Shown: positions 52,646 through 62,434 of the stretch, piece by piece
Layout: each line of letters opens with the position of its first letter
Numbering within the stretch: position 1 is the stretch's first letter
Assembly (NCBI GenBank): GCA_025961275.1
Contig: JAOQNJ010000001.1
Location: 2,935,353-2,999,352, forward strand
Direction of reading: 5' to 3'
DNA length: 64,000 nt
Source of the DNA: Providencia alcalifaciens
GTDB taxonomy: Bacteria > Pseudomonadota > Gammaproteobacteria > Enterobacterales > Enterobacteriaceae
Position numbers and translations under genes: made by a program
The notes under the pieces: generated by a model
The model's input: only the letters and a program-made list of their open reading frames with translations
Databases searched by the model: none
Told to the model about the DNA's origin: nothing

Positions 52646-55257
52646 CGCTCTGCGTTCACCGTTGCCACAAATTCATTATTGTGTGTTGATAATCGAATGT
52701 GATTGATATCTTCATTCTTAGCGCTGTATTGCAGTAATAGCAGTGATAAAGGTGGCAATAATGCCCCATCAATAATAGATTCCAGTATTCGAGCACCATT
52801 TTCAGCGCGAGAAGCGCGGCGTAAAATCTCACTTGGCACACTGTCATCCAGCTCAACTTCAGCGCCAAAACGTTGTTCAAGCAACGACGTTATACGGGCT
52901 AATTTGCCACTCACAATTTGCTGAAGAATTTCTTGAGACAAAGGTAAGTAAGGAATGATTTCCATACGAGCCAATAGTGCGGGTTTAAAAAATGCGGTGA
53001 GCTCAGGATAAAGTGCATCTTGCAGTTCTTTTGGTCTATCGGCATAGGCCGTAATGACACGATCACCTAAATTAGACGTTAAGAAAAAGGCCACGTTTTT
53101 ACAGTCAATAATTCGCCCTTCACCATCAGCAAGTTCTCCTTTATCAAAAGCTTGATAGAACAAGTTCAAAACATCTGGGTGTGCTTTTTCAACTTCATCG
53201 AGCAAAACAACTGAATAGGGCTTTTGGCGAATCGCTTCGGTTAAAACACCGCCCTCACCATAACCGACATAACCTGGAGGTGAACCTATCAGGCGTGATA
53301 CCGTGTGTTTCTCTTGAAACTCAGACATATTGATGGTCGTCAGATACTGGGTACCACCAAACATCAATTGAGCGATTTGAATAACCGTTTCTGTTTTACC
53401 CACACCACTTGGACCCACCAGCAAAAATGCACCGAGTGGACGGCCGGGACGACGCAAGTCCGCACGTGCAGTGAGTAGATGTTTATGTAGGCACTCAATA
53501 GCCAATGACTGCCCTTTAATGCTTTGCTCTAAATAAGCGGGTAACTCAGTCACGACTGATAATGCATCTTGTGATAAACGATTTAACGGTACGCCAGTCC
53601 ACTCAGCAATCACCGCTGCGATTTGTTTTTTATCAACATGTGGCGATACCAATAGATGCTGTTCATGCAACTCATTAAGCTGTTCGTTGAGTAATTTAAG
53701 TTGCTCTTTCAGAACCAAGCGATCATTTGTCGGTTGATCCGAATTCTCATTCCCTTCAAGCAATTGAGCTCTCAAACCAATAATCTGTGAAACGATAGCT
53801 TGCTGGCTTTTCCATGCAGATTGAAGTTGTTCAACTTGTGTATTAATTACTGCAGCCTGATCATTTAACGCATCAAGACGTACGCTATGGTCATTTAGCC
53901 CTAGCTGTTGCTCTCGCTGTAAAACATCGGTTTCCATACCAATTTGATGAAGCTCAGTTTTTAACAATGATAATTTTTTCGGTGGTGAAGATTGGTTGAT
54001 TGCAGCTCTAGCCCCCGCCGTATCAAGAACATCGATCGCTTTATCAGGCAGTTGTCGACCCGAAAGATAGCGTTCACTCAGTTCAGCGCTAGCACGTAAT
54101 GCCTCATCATCAATAAATACTTGGTGGGCTTTTTCATAAATAGAACGCAAACCACGCATGATAATGATAGCTTCTGCCGCACTCGGCTCTTTGACTTGAA
54201 CAAGTTGGAAACGACGAGCAAGAGCTGCATCTTTCTCGAAGTATTTTTTGTACTCGCTCCACGTTGTGGCAGCAATAGTTCGTAGCTCACCTCGTGCTAA
54301 AGCAGGCTTGAGTAAGTTAGATACATCAAGCCCGCCTTGTTGGTTACCCGCACCAATTAGCGTATGTGCTTCATCGATAAATAAAATGATGGGATGAGGT
54401 GACTGGCTAACTTCCTGCATAATCCCTTTAAAGCGTTTTTCAAATTCACCTTTAACCGCAGCACCCGCCTGTAAAGCGCCTAAATCAAGAGTAAGTAACT
54501 CACAGCCAAGCAATTTTTCAGGAATTTCACCCGCAATAATTCGCAGTGCAAGGCCTTCAATCAAAGCACTTTTACCGACACCGGGCTCCCCCACGACAAC
54601 TGGGTTATTTTTACGACGACGGCACAAAATATCGATCATCAAATCAATTTCATGGTCGCGGCATAAGACCGGATCAAGTTGATTATCGCGAGCTTGCTGA
54701 GTCATGTTTTGCGTGAATTTTGCCAGCAAAGAATCAACAGGACGGCTTTCTCCCGCCTGCATTTCTGATTCAGTCAATGGGGTTTCTGCGGAGCCTGTCG
54801 TCCAACTGTCAAAATTGAGCCGCAATTGATCACGATTAACCTGAGACAGCATATCGGCAACGGGTTTTGATAAGTAACGCAATGGCATCTGTAATAAAGT
54901 TAAAAACAATGTGCCTGATCTTAATTCGCTATGGTTGTATTCCGTTGAGGCTAATAACCAGCTGTCTTTCATCCATTCAATCAGTAAAGGGGAAAAACTA
55001 GGATAGCTTTGTGTGACAGCATGGTGAGCCGGAATTTGTACTTCTAGCAGCTCAACGAGAGCAACCAAATCCAAATCCGCTTTATGACTAATTAAACGAA
55101 TATCGGTCAGTGGTGTTTCAACCAGCTGTTGAAAGAATTGTGAAACTGTAATTTCAGGTTGCTGGTGGCTCACGCAATAAGCAGCTGCACTTTCTAGCGC
55201 ATGCTTAGCGATAGGGTGAAGCCGATTAACAAGTGTCGAAAGATCAATCTGAATCAT
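52642..55257 (-). CDS. clpV: TssH/ClpV, sheath-recycling AAA+ ATPase
   Basis: 871 residues. N-domain about 1-155; AAA1 with Walker A GEPGVGKS at 223-230; middle coiled coil; AAA2 with Walker A GPSGVGKT and Walker B VVLLDEVEKAHPDVLN. It pulls apart contracted TssBC sheath. Both ATPase sites appear intact. Confidence 0.95.
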   Translation of the reverse strand: MIQIDLSTLVNRLHPIAKHALESAAAYCVSHQQPEITVSQFFQQLVETPLTDIRLISHKADLDLVALVELLEVQIPAHHAVTQSYPSFSPLLIEWMKDSWLLASTEYNHSELRSGTLFLTLLQMPLRYLSKPVADMLSQVNRDQLRLNFDSWTTGSAETPLTESEMQAGESRPVDSLLAKFTQNMTQQARDNQLDPVLCRDHEIDLMIDILCRRRKNNPVVVGEPGVGKSALIEGLALRIIAGEIPEKLLGCELLTLDLGALQAGAAVKGEFEKRFKGIMQEVSQSPHPIILFIDEAHTLIGAGNQQGGLDVSNLLKPALARGELRTIAATTWSEYKKYFEKDAALARRFQLVQVKEPSAAEAIIIMRGLRSIYEKAHQVFIDDEALRASAELSERYLSGRQLPDKAIDVLDTAGARAAINQSSPPKKLSLLKTELHQIGMETDVLQREQQLGLNDHSVRLDALNDQAAVINTQVEQLQSAWKSQQAIVSQIIGLRAQLLEGNENSDQPTNDRLVLKEQLKLLNEQLNELHEQHLLVSPHVDKKQIAAVIAEWTGVPLNRLSQDALSVVTELPAYLEQSIKGQSLAIECLHKHLLTARADLRRPGRPLGAFLLVGPSGVGKTETVIQIAQLMFGGTQYLTTINMSEFQEKHTVSRLIGSPPGYVGYGEGGVLTEAIRQKPYSVVLLDEVEKAHPDVLNLFYQAFDKGELADGEGRIIDCKNVAFFLTSNLGDRVITAYADRPKELQDALYPELTAFFKPALLARMEIIPYLPLSQEILQQIVSGKLARITSLLEQRFGAEVELDDSVPSEILRRASRAENGARILESIIDGALLPPLSLLLLQYSAKNEDINHIRLSTHNNEFVATVNAER

Positions 55258-55265
55258 AATGCATC

Positions 55266-56018
55266 CTAGCCGAGTAGAGTATTAAGCTGTTCCACAATAC
55301 TGAGTGTTTGATGGTTCAGTCGGGACGAATAAATGGTGTAAATAAGGGCTGCTAAAACCACAACACCAATGACGATGTAGCGAACGCCAAAACGCTTACC
55401 CAATCGATAACGATGGTGTTTATTCCCACCCTCATCAAAAAGAATAATCGGCTTAGCATCGCCTCTTAGTTGTTGGATTTGTTTTTGCAGACGTCGAAGT
55501 AAATGGTTAAATTCGTCGCTGTGTGCTGCCGTAACTTTGTAACGGCCACGATAGCCTAGGCACAAGCACAGATAGATAAACTCCAATAAATCGATATAAC
55601 GTTTGGGCTCACCTAGCAACCTTTCGATTAAAACGAAGACCTTTTCTCCCCCCCAAGACTCGTTATGAAAATGCACTAATAGAGATTGCTTAATCCAGTC
55701 ATTATCTTGGTTCCACCCTAAGCCCAGCGCTGTTTCATCAATAAAAGTACATAAAACATAGCGAAATGAAACGATCGCGCCCGGTTCATAGCCTTGGGTT
55801 TGTAATTGCTGTTCTAGCGAGGTAATGTCGGTGACAACCTGCTGGTATAATTTTGAGGAAAGTTCCGTTTCAGACATGGCTTTCATTCTGAGAACCATAC
55901 CTAAAAGAGGTGTCGCAGCATCAATCATTGGGTTAATGCTATTGCCTCTTAAAGGTAGCTGATACACCTTTTTCAGATCGTTTTTTTTGACGTAATCATC
56001 AAGAAAAGTGGCATCAGT
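55266..56018 (-). CDS. tssL: TssL (DotU/VasF), T6SS membrane complex
   Basis: About 250 residues: a cytoplasmic DotU domain (FRYVLCTFIDETALGLGWNQ, ESWGGEKVFVLIERLL, YLCLCLGYRGRY) and one C-terminal membrane segment (YIVIGVVVLAALIYTIYS). No peptidoglycan-binding domain is attached. ATG at 56018 overlaps the tssK end; a GTG at 56033 is also open. Confidence 0.93.
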   Translation of the reverse strand, partial: TDATFLDDYVKKNDLKKVYQLPLRGNSINPMIDAATPLLGMVLRMKAMSETELSSKLYQQVVTDITSLEQQLQTQGYEPGAIVSFRYVLCTFIDETALGLGWNQDNDWIKQSLLVHFHNESWGGEKVFVLIERLLGEPKRYIDLLEFIYLCLCLGYRGRYKVTAAHSDEFNHLLRRLQKQIQQLRGDAKPIILFDEGGNKHHRYRLGKRFGVRYIVIGVVVLAALIYTIYSSRLNHQTLSIVEQLNTLLG

Positions 56019-57372
56019 CATTATCTTTTCCACCTCTTACTGCCCAAAGCTCCATTTCTAGATCAGGGAAATTACCTGAAACATGGATCGCCATATTCGA
56101 ATGCTGTTCTATCTCTTTCCACACCTCACCCTTTTTCTCCAATTGGAAATAGTTATATCCCAAATGGTATGGTATTTGTTGTGGCGCGGTTGGTAGAGGA
56201 CTTAATGTCAACCCAGAAACCTGTAGACTGACGATATTACGAATATTGCTGACCGAGGTAATCTTCGATTGTTGCGGGAACATTTGGCGTAATTGCTCTT
56301 GCGAAATATTGGATTTCACCGCAATGATAAAGTTAGCGACTTGTAGCAGATTCTTATCATGAATGGTGGCAACACGGATTCCATGATCTTGCATATCTAG
56401 CGGAATAAGCATTGCACGTGGTGTTAACACCACATTTAATGCCTCTCGAATAGCCCTAATTAACGGCACATAACTACTGGACAAGTTAAAATGCTTATAC
56501 TGAGCAATGACATCAGGTAGACGAGTGCCTTTGGTAAAAGTTTGTAGTTCCCCACATAACTCAAGTAAATCACGAAATAGCTGTTCAGGATGAATGATAG
56601 GCTGATGTAGATAGTGTGAATACAGAGGATAGGTACGGTTTAATACCTGAAGCATCATGAATTCTGCAACATCCGCCACACCTTGTTGGCCTGGGGAACC
56701 AAGACGTAACGCAATTTGCTTGCCACGCTCAAATAACGCACTTTGAATCTCTGTTAAAAACTCAGTCAGCTTCGAAGAAATACGCACATTAAGGCAAGCT
56801 GGAATAAAGTCTTTATCTAGCGTTAGGTTACCATCCTCTCCACGACTCATAATCTTACAAATAGGTAACATGACATAGGCATCCATCTCCTTAGATCCCT
56901 GCTTTAACATTGGTCTCAATTTAGCCACATTAACGGTGCTAACATCTCCACCTTCTGTATGCAGGTCTCGTATATCTTCCATGCTATCGCTATAACGTGA
57001 TAATAATTTGCTGTCACTGTGCTCTGTTGAAACTTCATTTACCGTGCCATTGATCAAAGGAAAGGCGAGATAAATAACACTACTATCCTCCTCAGTTATT
57101 TTATGAATATCAATAGGTTGAGGAGGGAAATCTTGATTCGGAAAAGAGAATATAGTGCCATCTGACATGACACCAGATGCTTCTTTGATACCAATACGAC
57201 CTAACGGAAGCAGATCCTCATGGAGGGTTAATGAACTAAAACCCCAAAAATGAGAAATGTAAGACTTCAGTATGCTTTCAGTCACATAATCTTGATGACG
57301 CTGCTGCTGCTGAAAATGCTGAGGCTTAATAAACAAACCTTCTCGCCAAACCACTCTATTTTTTGTCGACAT
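56014..57372 (-). CDS. tssK: TssK (VasE), baseplate-membrane connector
   Basis: About 452 residues. The start VVWREGLFIKPQHFQQQQR is the TssK signature. It joins the TssFGE wedges to TssL/TssM. Start 57372 (GAGGAAG before) lies directly after the tssJ stop; two upstream ATGs are possible. Confidence 0.94.
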   Translation of the reverse strand: MSTKNRVVWREGLFIKPQHFQQQQRHQDYVTESILKSYISHFWGFSSLTLHEDLLPLGRIGIKEASGVMSDGTIFSFPNQDFPPQPIDIHKITEEDSSVIYLAFPLINGTVNEVSTEHSDSKLLSRYSDSMEDIRDLHTEGGDVSTVNVAKLRPMLKQGSKEMDAYVMLPICKIMSRGEDGNLTLDKDFIPACLNVRISSKLTEFLTEIQSALFERGKQIALRLGSPGQQGVADVAEFMMLQVLNRTYPLYSHYLHQPIIHPEQLFRDLLELCGELQTFTKGTRLPDVIAQYKHFNLSSSYVPLIRAIREALNVVLTPRAMLIPLDMQDHGIRVATIHDKNLLQVANFIIAVKSNISQEQLRQMFPQQSKITSVSNIRNIVSLQVSGLTLSPLPTAPQQIPYHLGYNYFQLEKKGEVWKEIEQHSNMAIHVSGNFPDLEMELWAVRGGKDND

Positions 57373-57373
57373 G

Positions 57374-57928
57374 CTAATCATCTTCCTCTTGTCTAAATTC
57401 GATTTCATTTCCTCTGATATGCGCTAGGAGGAAGTAATGGCGTCCCTTACCACGGGCTTTGACGATTTTTTTCCATTCGGCATTATCTGGGTCGGAGTAA
57501 TAACCAATCACGCCGATATAGCGATTATCTGAATTTAACGTGATATTCGGCAGTGGCTTGTATTGCCCAGGTAAAATGGTGTAATCCTGATGGTCGATAT
57601 AATTTTTCTTGAGTACCTTTTCGAGATCGCCATCTTTTTCTTCAATTTGATCGAAATCGAGCGCACCAAAAAGTGAGTCTTCGTTCATATAAACAATTTG
57701 CAGATTAATTGGCGTTGGCTCGCCATCCTGATTCGGATTGATATTAGGCTCAGCCAAGATGGTTAAGGAAATAGTCGACGGCCTATCTTCAGGTGGTCCG
57801 ATAGGAATCGATGGATCTAATATTATTTGACCGACTTTAGACATCGCTTCCAATGGTTTAGTACAACCACTTAATGCAGCCATCGCAAATAATAGGAATA
57901 GGTAACCCAGTAAGGTTTGTGCACGCAT
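57374..57928 (-). CDS. tssJ: TssJ (VasD), outer-membrane lipoprotein
   Basis: 184 residues with a lipoprotein signal: hydrophobic stretch LFLLFAMAALSGC, lipobox LSGC with Cys at 22. The transthyretin-like domain has PINLQIVYMNED and LPGQYKPLPNI. It anchors the TssM tip at the outer membrane. Starts right after the tagH stop. Confidence 0.92.
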   Translation of the reverse strand: MRAQTLLGYLFLLFAMAALSGCTKPLEAMSKVGQIILDPSIPIGPPEDRPSTISLTILAEPNINPNQDGEPTPINLQIVYMNEDSLFGALDFDQIEEKDGDLEKVLKKNYIDHQDYTILPGQYKPLPNITLNSDNRYIGVIGYYSDPDNAEWKKIVKARGKGRHYFLLAHIRGNEIEFRQEEDD

Positions 57929-57929
57929 G

Positions 57930-59201
57930 TTACGCTTCCTCAAGGCCTTTTCTTAAGGCTCTGTCATAAGCATGGGTATACACTTCATAAAATAGTTTTT
58001 CGAAGCCTTGCTGACGAGAAGACGATAGTTCTTGGTAGTAGTTGGTATACATTTCCCATGCCCATGCATCACTCGTGGCCGAGTTATCTGATGCGCGTCG
58101 ATAATGAGCAAAACGGTTTAACAAATGCTGTGGCGAAAATGCAGCCAGCATCGTCGACAGTGCCGTAGAAATAGCCTCTTGGTTCGCGCGGTAATGCAGT
58201 TGTATGTTATGTAAGCTTTCTGCGACTGCTGAAGGTGCTGATAGATGAACCGGACTACGCTCATCAGTGAACATCAGTTTCATGGCTTCTTCATAACTGC
58301 TATTTAGGCGTAATGGATTATCTTCGATCGGCCGAAGTTGCTTATCTTGTAAGCTCTCTTGCTGCTGCTGTAATGCTAATAAACCCTCAACCGCTGATTT
58401 GATTGTTTTACCTAATTCCACCAAAAAATCATTAGCTTGCTGAGATGTTTGCAAATTTAAGTGAATACCCAGTCCCTGCATCAATGGATTGACTGCCACA
58501 TGCTCAATATCGCTAATAGTGTCATCGATTGTGGGTGTAATTTTTGGTAAATCCATAAATTCCTGAACCATGGTATTCCCTTGATTATCTGAAAATGGAG
58601 AGTCGACTGTGCGCATTGAATGACTTTCATTCATGAGTAATGAGTCAGCGGGTTGATGTTTGGCCTGAGAAATAAGACTAAGGCTCTCATTTTCTAAAGC
58701 CTGAAGTGGGTCATACGTCAAAGAGCCTTGAACGGTCGGAGCAAGCTCATAATTTTGCTGTTCGTTAAATTGAACTAATGGAGTATCGAAAAGAGAATCT
58801 AAAGGATTACTGTTCGTTGAAACCAACGATTGTGGTGTTATCGCCATCAAGTCTTCTGTTGGCTGGCCAGTTAAATTCACATTAACAGATAGTTTAAGTT
58901 GACCAATTTTTATCTGGTCGCCATGAGAAAGACGTACAGCATCAAGATGGATAGGTACAATCGCATTATTGACATACACTGATTCTGTGTTGGCCTTAAT
59001 ACAGAAGTGTTTATCTTTCCAAATAATCGAGCATTGCACTGGTGCAACAGAATTTTGATTATCTTGTATCTGCCATTGACACTGTTCACTACTGCCTATT
59101 TGCCCACCATCTTGTGAAAAGGTTATGCTCGAAATATAACCACTATCGAGTAATTCACTATTAATCAGGCGAAATGAGATTGTTGGTAAATACTTATCCA
59201 T
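57930..59201 (-). CDS. tagH: FHA-domain T6SS protein TagH (VasC)
   Basis: 423 residues. N-terminal FHA domain at about 20-105 (IGSSEQCQWQI, NNAIVPIHLDAVRLSHGDQIKIG). A variable Ser/Gln-rich linker leads to a C-terminal domain (RFAHYRRASDNSATSDAWAWEMY, FYEVYTHAYDRALR) of the TagH/ImpI family. FHA suggests Thr-kinase control (PpkA/PppA type), but neither enzyme is in the window. Confidence 0.9.
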   Translation of the reverse strand: MDKYLPTISFRLINSELLDSGYISSITFSQDGGQIGSSEQCQWQIQDNQNSVAPVQCSIIWKDKHFCIKANTESVYVNNAIVPIHLDAVRLSHGDQIKIGQLKLSVNVNLTGQPTEDLMAITPQSLVSTNSNPLDSLFDTPLVQFNEQQNYELAPTVQGSLTYDPLQALENESLSLISQAKHQPADSLLMNESHSMRTVDSPFSDNQGNTMVQEFMDLPKITPTIDDTISDIEHVAVNPLMQGLGIHLNLQTSQQANDFLVELGKTIKSAVEGLLALQQQQESLQDKQLRPIEDNPLRLNSSYEEAMKLMFTDERSPVHLSAPSAVAESLHNIQLHYRANQEAISTALSTMLAAFSPQHLLNRFAHYRRASDNSATSDAWAWEMYTNYYQELSSSRQQGFEKLFYEVYTHAYDRALRKGLEEA

Positions 59202-59206
59202 GCGAT

Positions 59207-60244
59207 TTATTCCAATACAGTAATGGTGACATTAGGCCGTCTTTCAGGTTTACCTAAGAAGCTTTGCCATCCCAGTTGATTATGCTGTTGCTGGCCTAAC
59301 TGAATCCCCTCTGCTTGATTTTCAGCAATATTGAGTCGCAAATCCCATGCCAGCTGCTCATGAAAAATGTAAGAAACAAAAGCCACCAGAGGTAAGAAAT
59401 CACTGCCATTTGGCAAAAACGACATGTAGCGTTCGAGGGATAACTCGCTAATTTCGATAGTACATTTGCCATTGCAGTCATAGATGTGCCCACCCAAACT
59501 AAAGTTTTCACCTAATAGCATGCGTGGTTGTGATTTTTTCCCCGACTGATGTGAAATCACACCCAGCCTATTTTGCTGAGTTTCGGGAATAGTGACTCTT
59601 CGCGTTTCCCAACCAATGACTTCAACATGGTCGAGATCGAAGCAGTGCGCGACTAAGCTACTAATAACATCTGGAGAACGACTAGGACTCGCCAATAAAC
59701 CGGCATAAGCCAACATTTTACTGTGATTGATGTGGACTCTTTCTCGGTTGACTTCACTGCCTAAACCGACCAAAGAAAACATGTAACGAGAGAATGAGTC
59801 GACTCCCCCATTCTCAAAACAGATGTAGTAACGGTACTTGCGCCAAATACGATGTAAAAGCATCACTAAACGGTGATTAAAGAGATTTAAGTAATCAGTG
59901 ACGTTTGGCTGTTGTTGAGCATCTTCCCATGCTAAATCATCAAGATAGTAACTTGGTAATGGTGATTGGCTTCCGTGTAGCCCCAAAAAAGAGACTTCGA
60001 GTTCAAATTGTCCCGCTTGATTTTTCTCAACAGAAATCACATCTCTTGTTGGAAATGCAATGTTCGCACAAGATTTAAAACGAATTAATTCATTCGCTTT
60101 TTCTTGCACAGTTGTCTTTTTGCTTTGCAACTTATTCAGTAATTCAACAAGTTGATAAAAGTTATATTCTGTGACGGATTCGCCGGCATTCTCAAGCCAG
60201 CGCTCTATCACTTCAGTGTCTGCTGATTGATTTGTGCTGGCCAC
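59207..60244 (-). CDS. tssG: TssG (VasB), baseplate wedge
   Basis: 345 residues. YNFYQLVELLNKL at the start, FGLHGSQSPLPSYY-type block (SFLGLHGSQSPLPSYYLDDL), NRLGVISHQSG and FSLGGHIYDCNGKCTIEI in the middle mark TssG. The start is a GTG with AAGGA before it; a second GTG at 60211 overlaps the tssF stop. It overlaps tssF by 37 bases. Confidence 0.92.
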   Translation of the reverse strand: MASTNQSADTEVIERWLENAGESVTEYNFYQLVELLNKLQSKKTTVQEKANELIRFKSCANIAFPTRDVISVEKNQAGQFELEVSFLGLHGSQSPLPSYYLDDLAWEDAQQQPNVTDYLNLFNHRLVMLLHRIWRKYRYYICFENGGVDSFSRYMFSLVGLGSEVNRERVHINHSKMLAYAGLLASPSRSPDVISSLVAHCFDLDHVEVIGWETRRVTIPETQQNRLGVISHQSGKKSQPRMLLGENFSLGGHIYDCNGKCTIEISELSLERYMSFLPNGSDFLPLVAFVSYIFHEQLAWDLRLNIAENQAEGIQLGQQQHNQLGWQSFLGKPERRPNVTITVLE

Positions 60245-61989
60245 CGATAGGTTTCCTTGTTATCAATATTAATTACTTCCAGTTCATGAAACATATTCAC
60301 ACTGGTATATAGAGCAAAAAATTGAGCAATCACCGTACAGAATAAATACAGACTGCCTTCGCTCAGAAAAGCGCTTTGGCGAACAGTTAATGTGGTTTTC
60401 AATCCTCTAACAGGCAATCCACGATAAAAATGCTCAACATGCTCTGTTTGTAAACCAAGCAGTGAATCTAAACACTGCTGAGACTGCCTTGCAGTCTGTC
60501 GATGAAAAACAGCAGGTAAATCATACAATTGAAGAATTTGCTTCAATGAGGTTAGATTTAAAAGTGATTGATAATTTAATGACAGATTGGTTAATTCAGA
60601 CCAATACAGTGTTTGACCCAGTAGTGGGTATAGGGGAACCGTAGGCTTAAATAGATTACTTGCTGACAGCGCTCCTTCAGGGATAAATTCCTTATCAAGC
60701 GAGATAGAATGAGTCGAAAGTCTTGAGGCAATATTTCTGTTAGTGCAATTGAGTGAAACAGAAACTGTTTCTTCACATTTCTGTAATTGAGTTTCATTGT
60801 CACGTGCAAAAGATAACGTATGGCGATAGCCAATAGCCTCTTTATCATGATTGATTTTCAGACGGTAATAACCGCGATTATTATCTTTTAGGTTATGGCT
60901 TTGATGATGAAAGCTCTCAAATGCCGTATAGGTCACAGCATAAGGTGATGCATTCTGTGGATATCTTAGCCCCTGTACTTGGTTGATAGAAAAAATATCA
61001 TAGCAAAGTGGAGTTCGGTAACTAGCACTTAGAATGTAATCATCACTTTTACCGGTTAAATCAATTGCTTCACTATCTATTTTGAATATATTGGCAGCGG
61101 GTACACAGTTGACCTTGATACTATCATCACGAATAACAACCGCATCTGGGATCTCAGTTTCAAAGTTGATAACCAGCTTAAATGAATCTGTCTTCAACGC
61201 TAAAGGTAAGTCTTCAAGGCCTTTAATATCCATGAACATGAAGGCTTCAGGAAAGCAAAAATATTCCTGAAGTATGCGATAACCATCGTAGCTATTTTTA
61301 GGGTAAGGCAATAATGCATCGTCTTTTTTGAAACCAACAGGAAGTGCTGCAAAATTATCGAGCGGTAACTGATGATACTCAGTCACAAGCGTCGCCTGCT
61401 TGATACGATGACTCAATAGATAAAATAACTGATTTGTCGTATAAACCGCGCCATGTAAATGAATTCGCAATTTATCTAAACCAATTTCAGCTAATACACA
61501 GGGTTTATCTAATTTGAAAACAATTTCTATCGCTGCAGATTGCTGGTGTACTTGCTCAATTTTGGCTGGAATTAACCAAACATCGCGACATTGGCTAAAA
61601 CGACACTGATGCAGACTATCTGAGTTAGGATTATCACCTTGAACATACAGCGGTCGAGCCACGAAAGGTTGACCCGCTGAGATCTTACTTGCACGACTAA
61701 GCGATTGATAATCCGATTGATACTCAACAATCGTCATACTTGGAAAAGGCCGAGTGTAAGCAGGCCATAGCATATTGACTAAACTGTTGGTAAGTTCAGA
61801 AAATTGCCCATCAAGCTGCTCACGGAGATTACCCGAAAGATACGCTAACCCTTCCATCAAGCGTGCGCCATCAGGGTCTTGAAGGCTATTTGACAGCAAA
61901 TCAACCAGATGTGGTTTGTCTATCGCTATCTGACTGATTAGCTCTTTTAAGTACGCTTGTTCATTAGCAAAATATTGGTTTGAAGACAT
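60208..61989 (-). CDS. tssF: TssF (VasA), baseplate wedge
   Basis: 593 residues. YLKELISQIAIDKPHLVDLL and ARLMEGLAYLSGNLREQLDGQF, then NMLWPAYTRPFPSMTIVEY are classic TssF blocks. With TssG and TssE it builds the wedge around the VgrG hub. A distant paralogue lies at 42582-44318. Confidence 0.94.
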   Translation of the reverse strand: MSSNQYFANEQAYLKELISQIAIDKPHLVDLLSNSLQDPDGARLMEGLAYLSGNLREQLDGQFSELTNSLVNMLWPAYTRPFPSMTIVEYQSDYQSLSRASKISAGQPFVARPLYVQGDNPNSDSLHQCRFSQCRDVWLIPAKIEQVHQQSAAIEIVFKLDKPCVLAEIGLDKLRIHLHGAVYTTNQLFYLLSHRIKQATLVTEYHQLPLDNFAALPVGFKKDDALLPYPKNSYDGYRILQEYFCFPEAFMFMDIKGLEDLPLALKTDSFKLVINFETEIPDAVVIRDDSIKVNCVPAANIFKIDSEAIDLTGKSDDYILSASYRTPLCYDIFSINQVQGLRYPQNASPYAVTYTAFESFHHQSHNLKDNNRGYYRLKINHDKEAIGYRHTLSFARDNETQLQKCEETVSVSLNCTNRNIASRLSTHSISLDKEFIPEGALSASNLFKPTVPLYPLLGQTLYWSELTNLSLNYQSLLNLTSLKQILQLYDLPAVFHRQTARQSQQCLDSLLGLQTEHVEHFYRGLPVRGLKTTLTVRQSAFLSEGSLYLFCTVIAQFFALYTSVNMFHELEVINIDNKETYRWPAQINQQTLK

Positions 61990-61991
61990 AT

Positions 61992-62429
61992 TTAGAATTG
62001 TTTCAACTGATATCGCCGGTTGTTATCGAGCTGCATATTGAATTCAATAAGCTGTCGCTGACTGTCGAGATCAATAAAAGCGCGAATACTGAACTGAAGT
62101 AATAACGCATCTGCATCATTTTCAATAAAGGTCACTCGAACATCACTAATTCGCGGTTCAAATTCCTGAATGCAGGTTGTAATGTTACCTTCCAGATTCT
62201 TTCGAAAATCAGTTGCCGCTTGTGTTGCATCATTTAAATCAGGTACTCCCAAGCTTGCAGAACTTTGGCAAGCGTTAGGTCGGCTATTTAGGATCTGATT
62301 TAAATTTTGCTTAATTGATTCCGTCAATGCGTTCATTCGAGCATGTTGAGAAGAGCCAGAGCTCTTCCCTCGGATGCGTTCAAATAAACTGGCAGTCTCT
62401 GAAGACTCCCAGTTATAATTAGCAGCCAT
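61992..62429 (-). CDS. tssE: TssE, gp25-like baseplate protein
   Basis: 145 residues. LFERIRG near the start and a gpW/gp25 fold: SASLGVPDLND, NITTCIQEFEPRISDVRV, LLQFSIRAFIDL. It initiates sheath polymerisation. Lies between tssC and tssF. Confidence 0.9.
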   Translation of the reverse strand: MAANYNWESSETASLFERIRGKSSGSSQHARMNALTESIKQNLNQILNSRPNACQSSASLGVPDLNDATQAATDFRKNLEGNITTCIQEFEPRISDVRVTFIENDADALLLQFSIRAFIDLDSQRQLIEFNMQLDNNRRYQLKQF

Positions 62430-62434
62430 TGCCC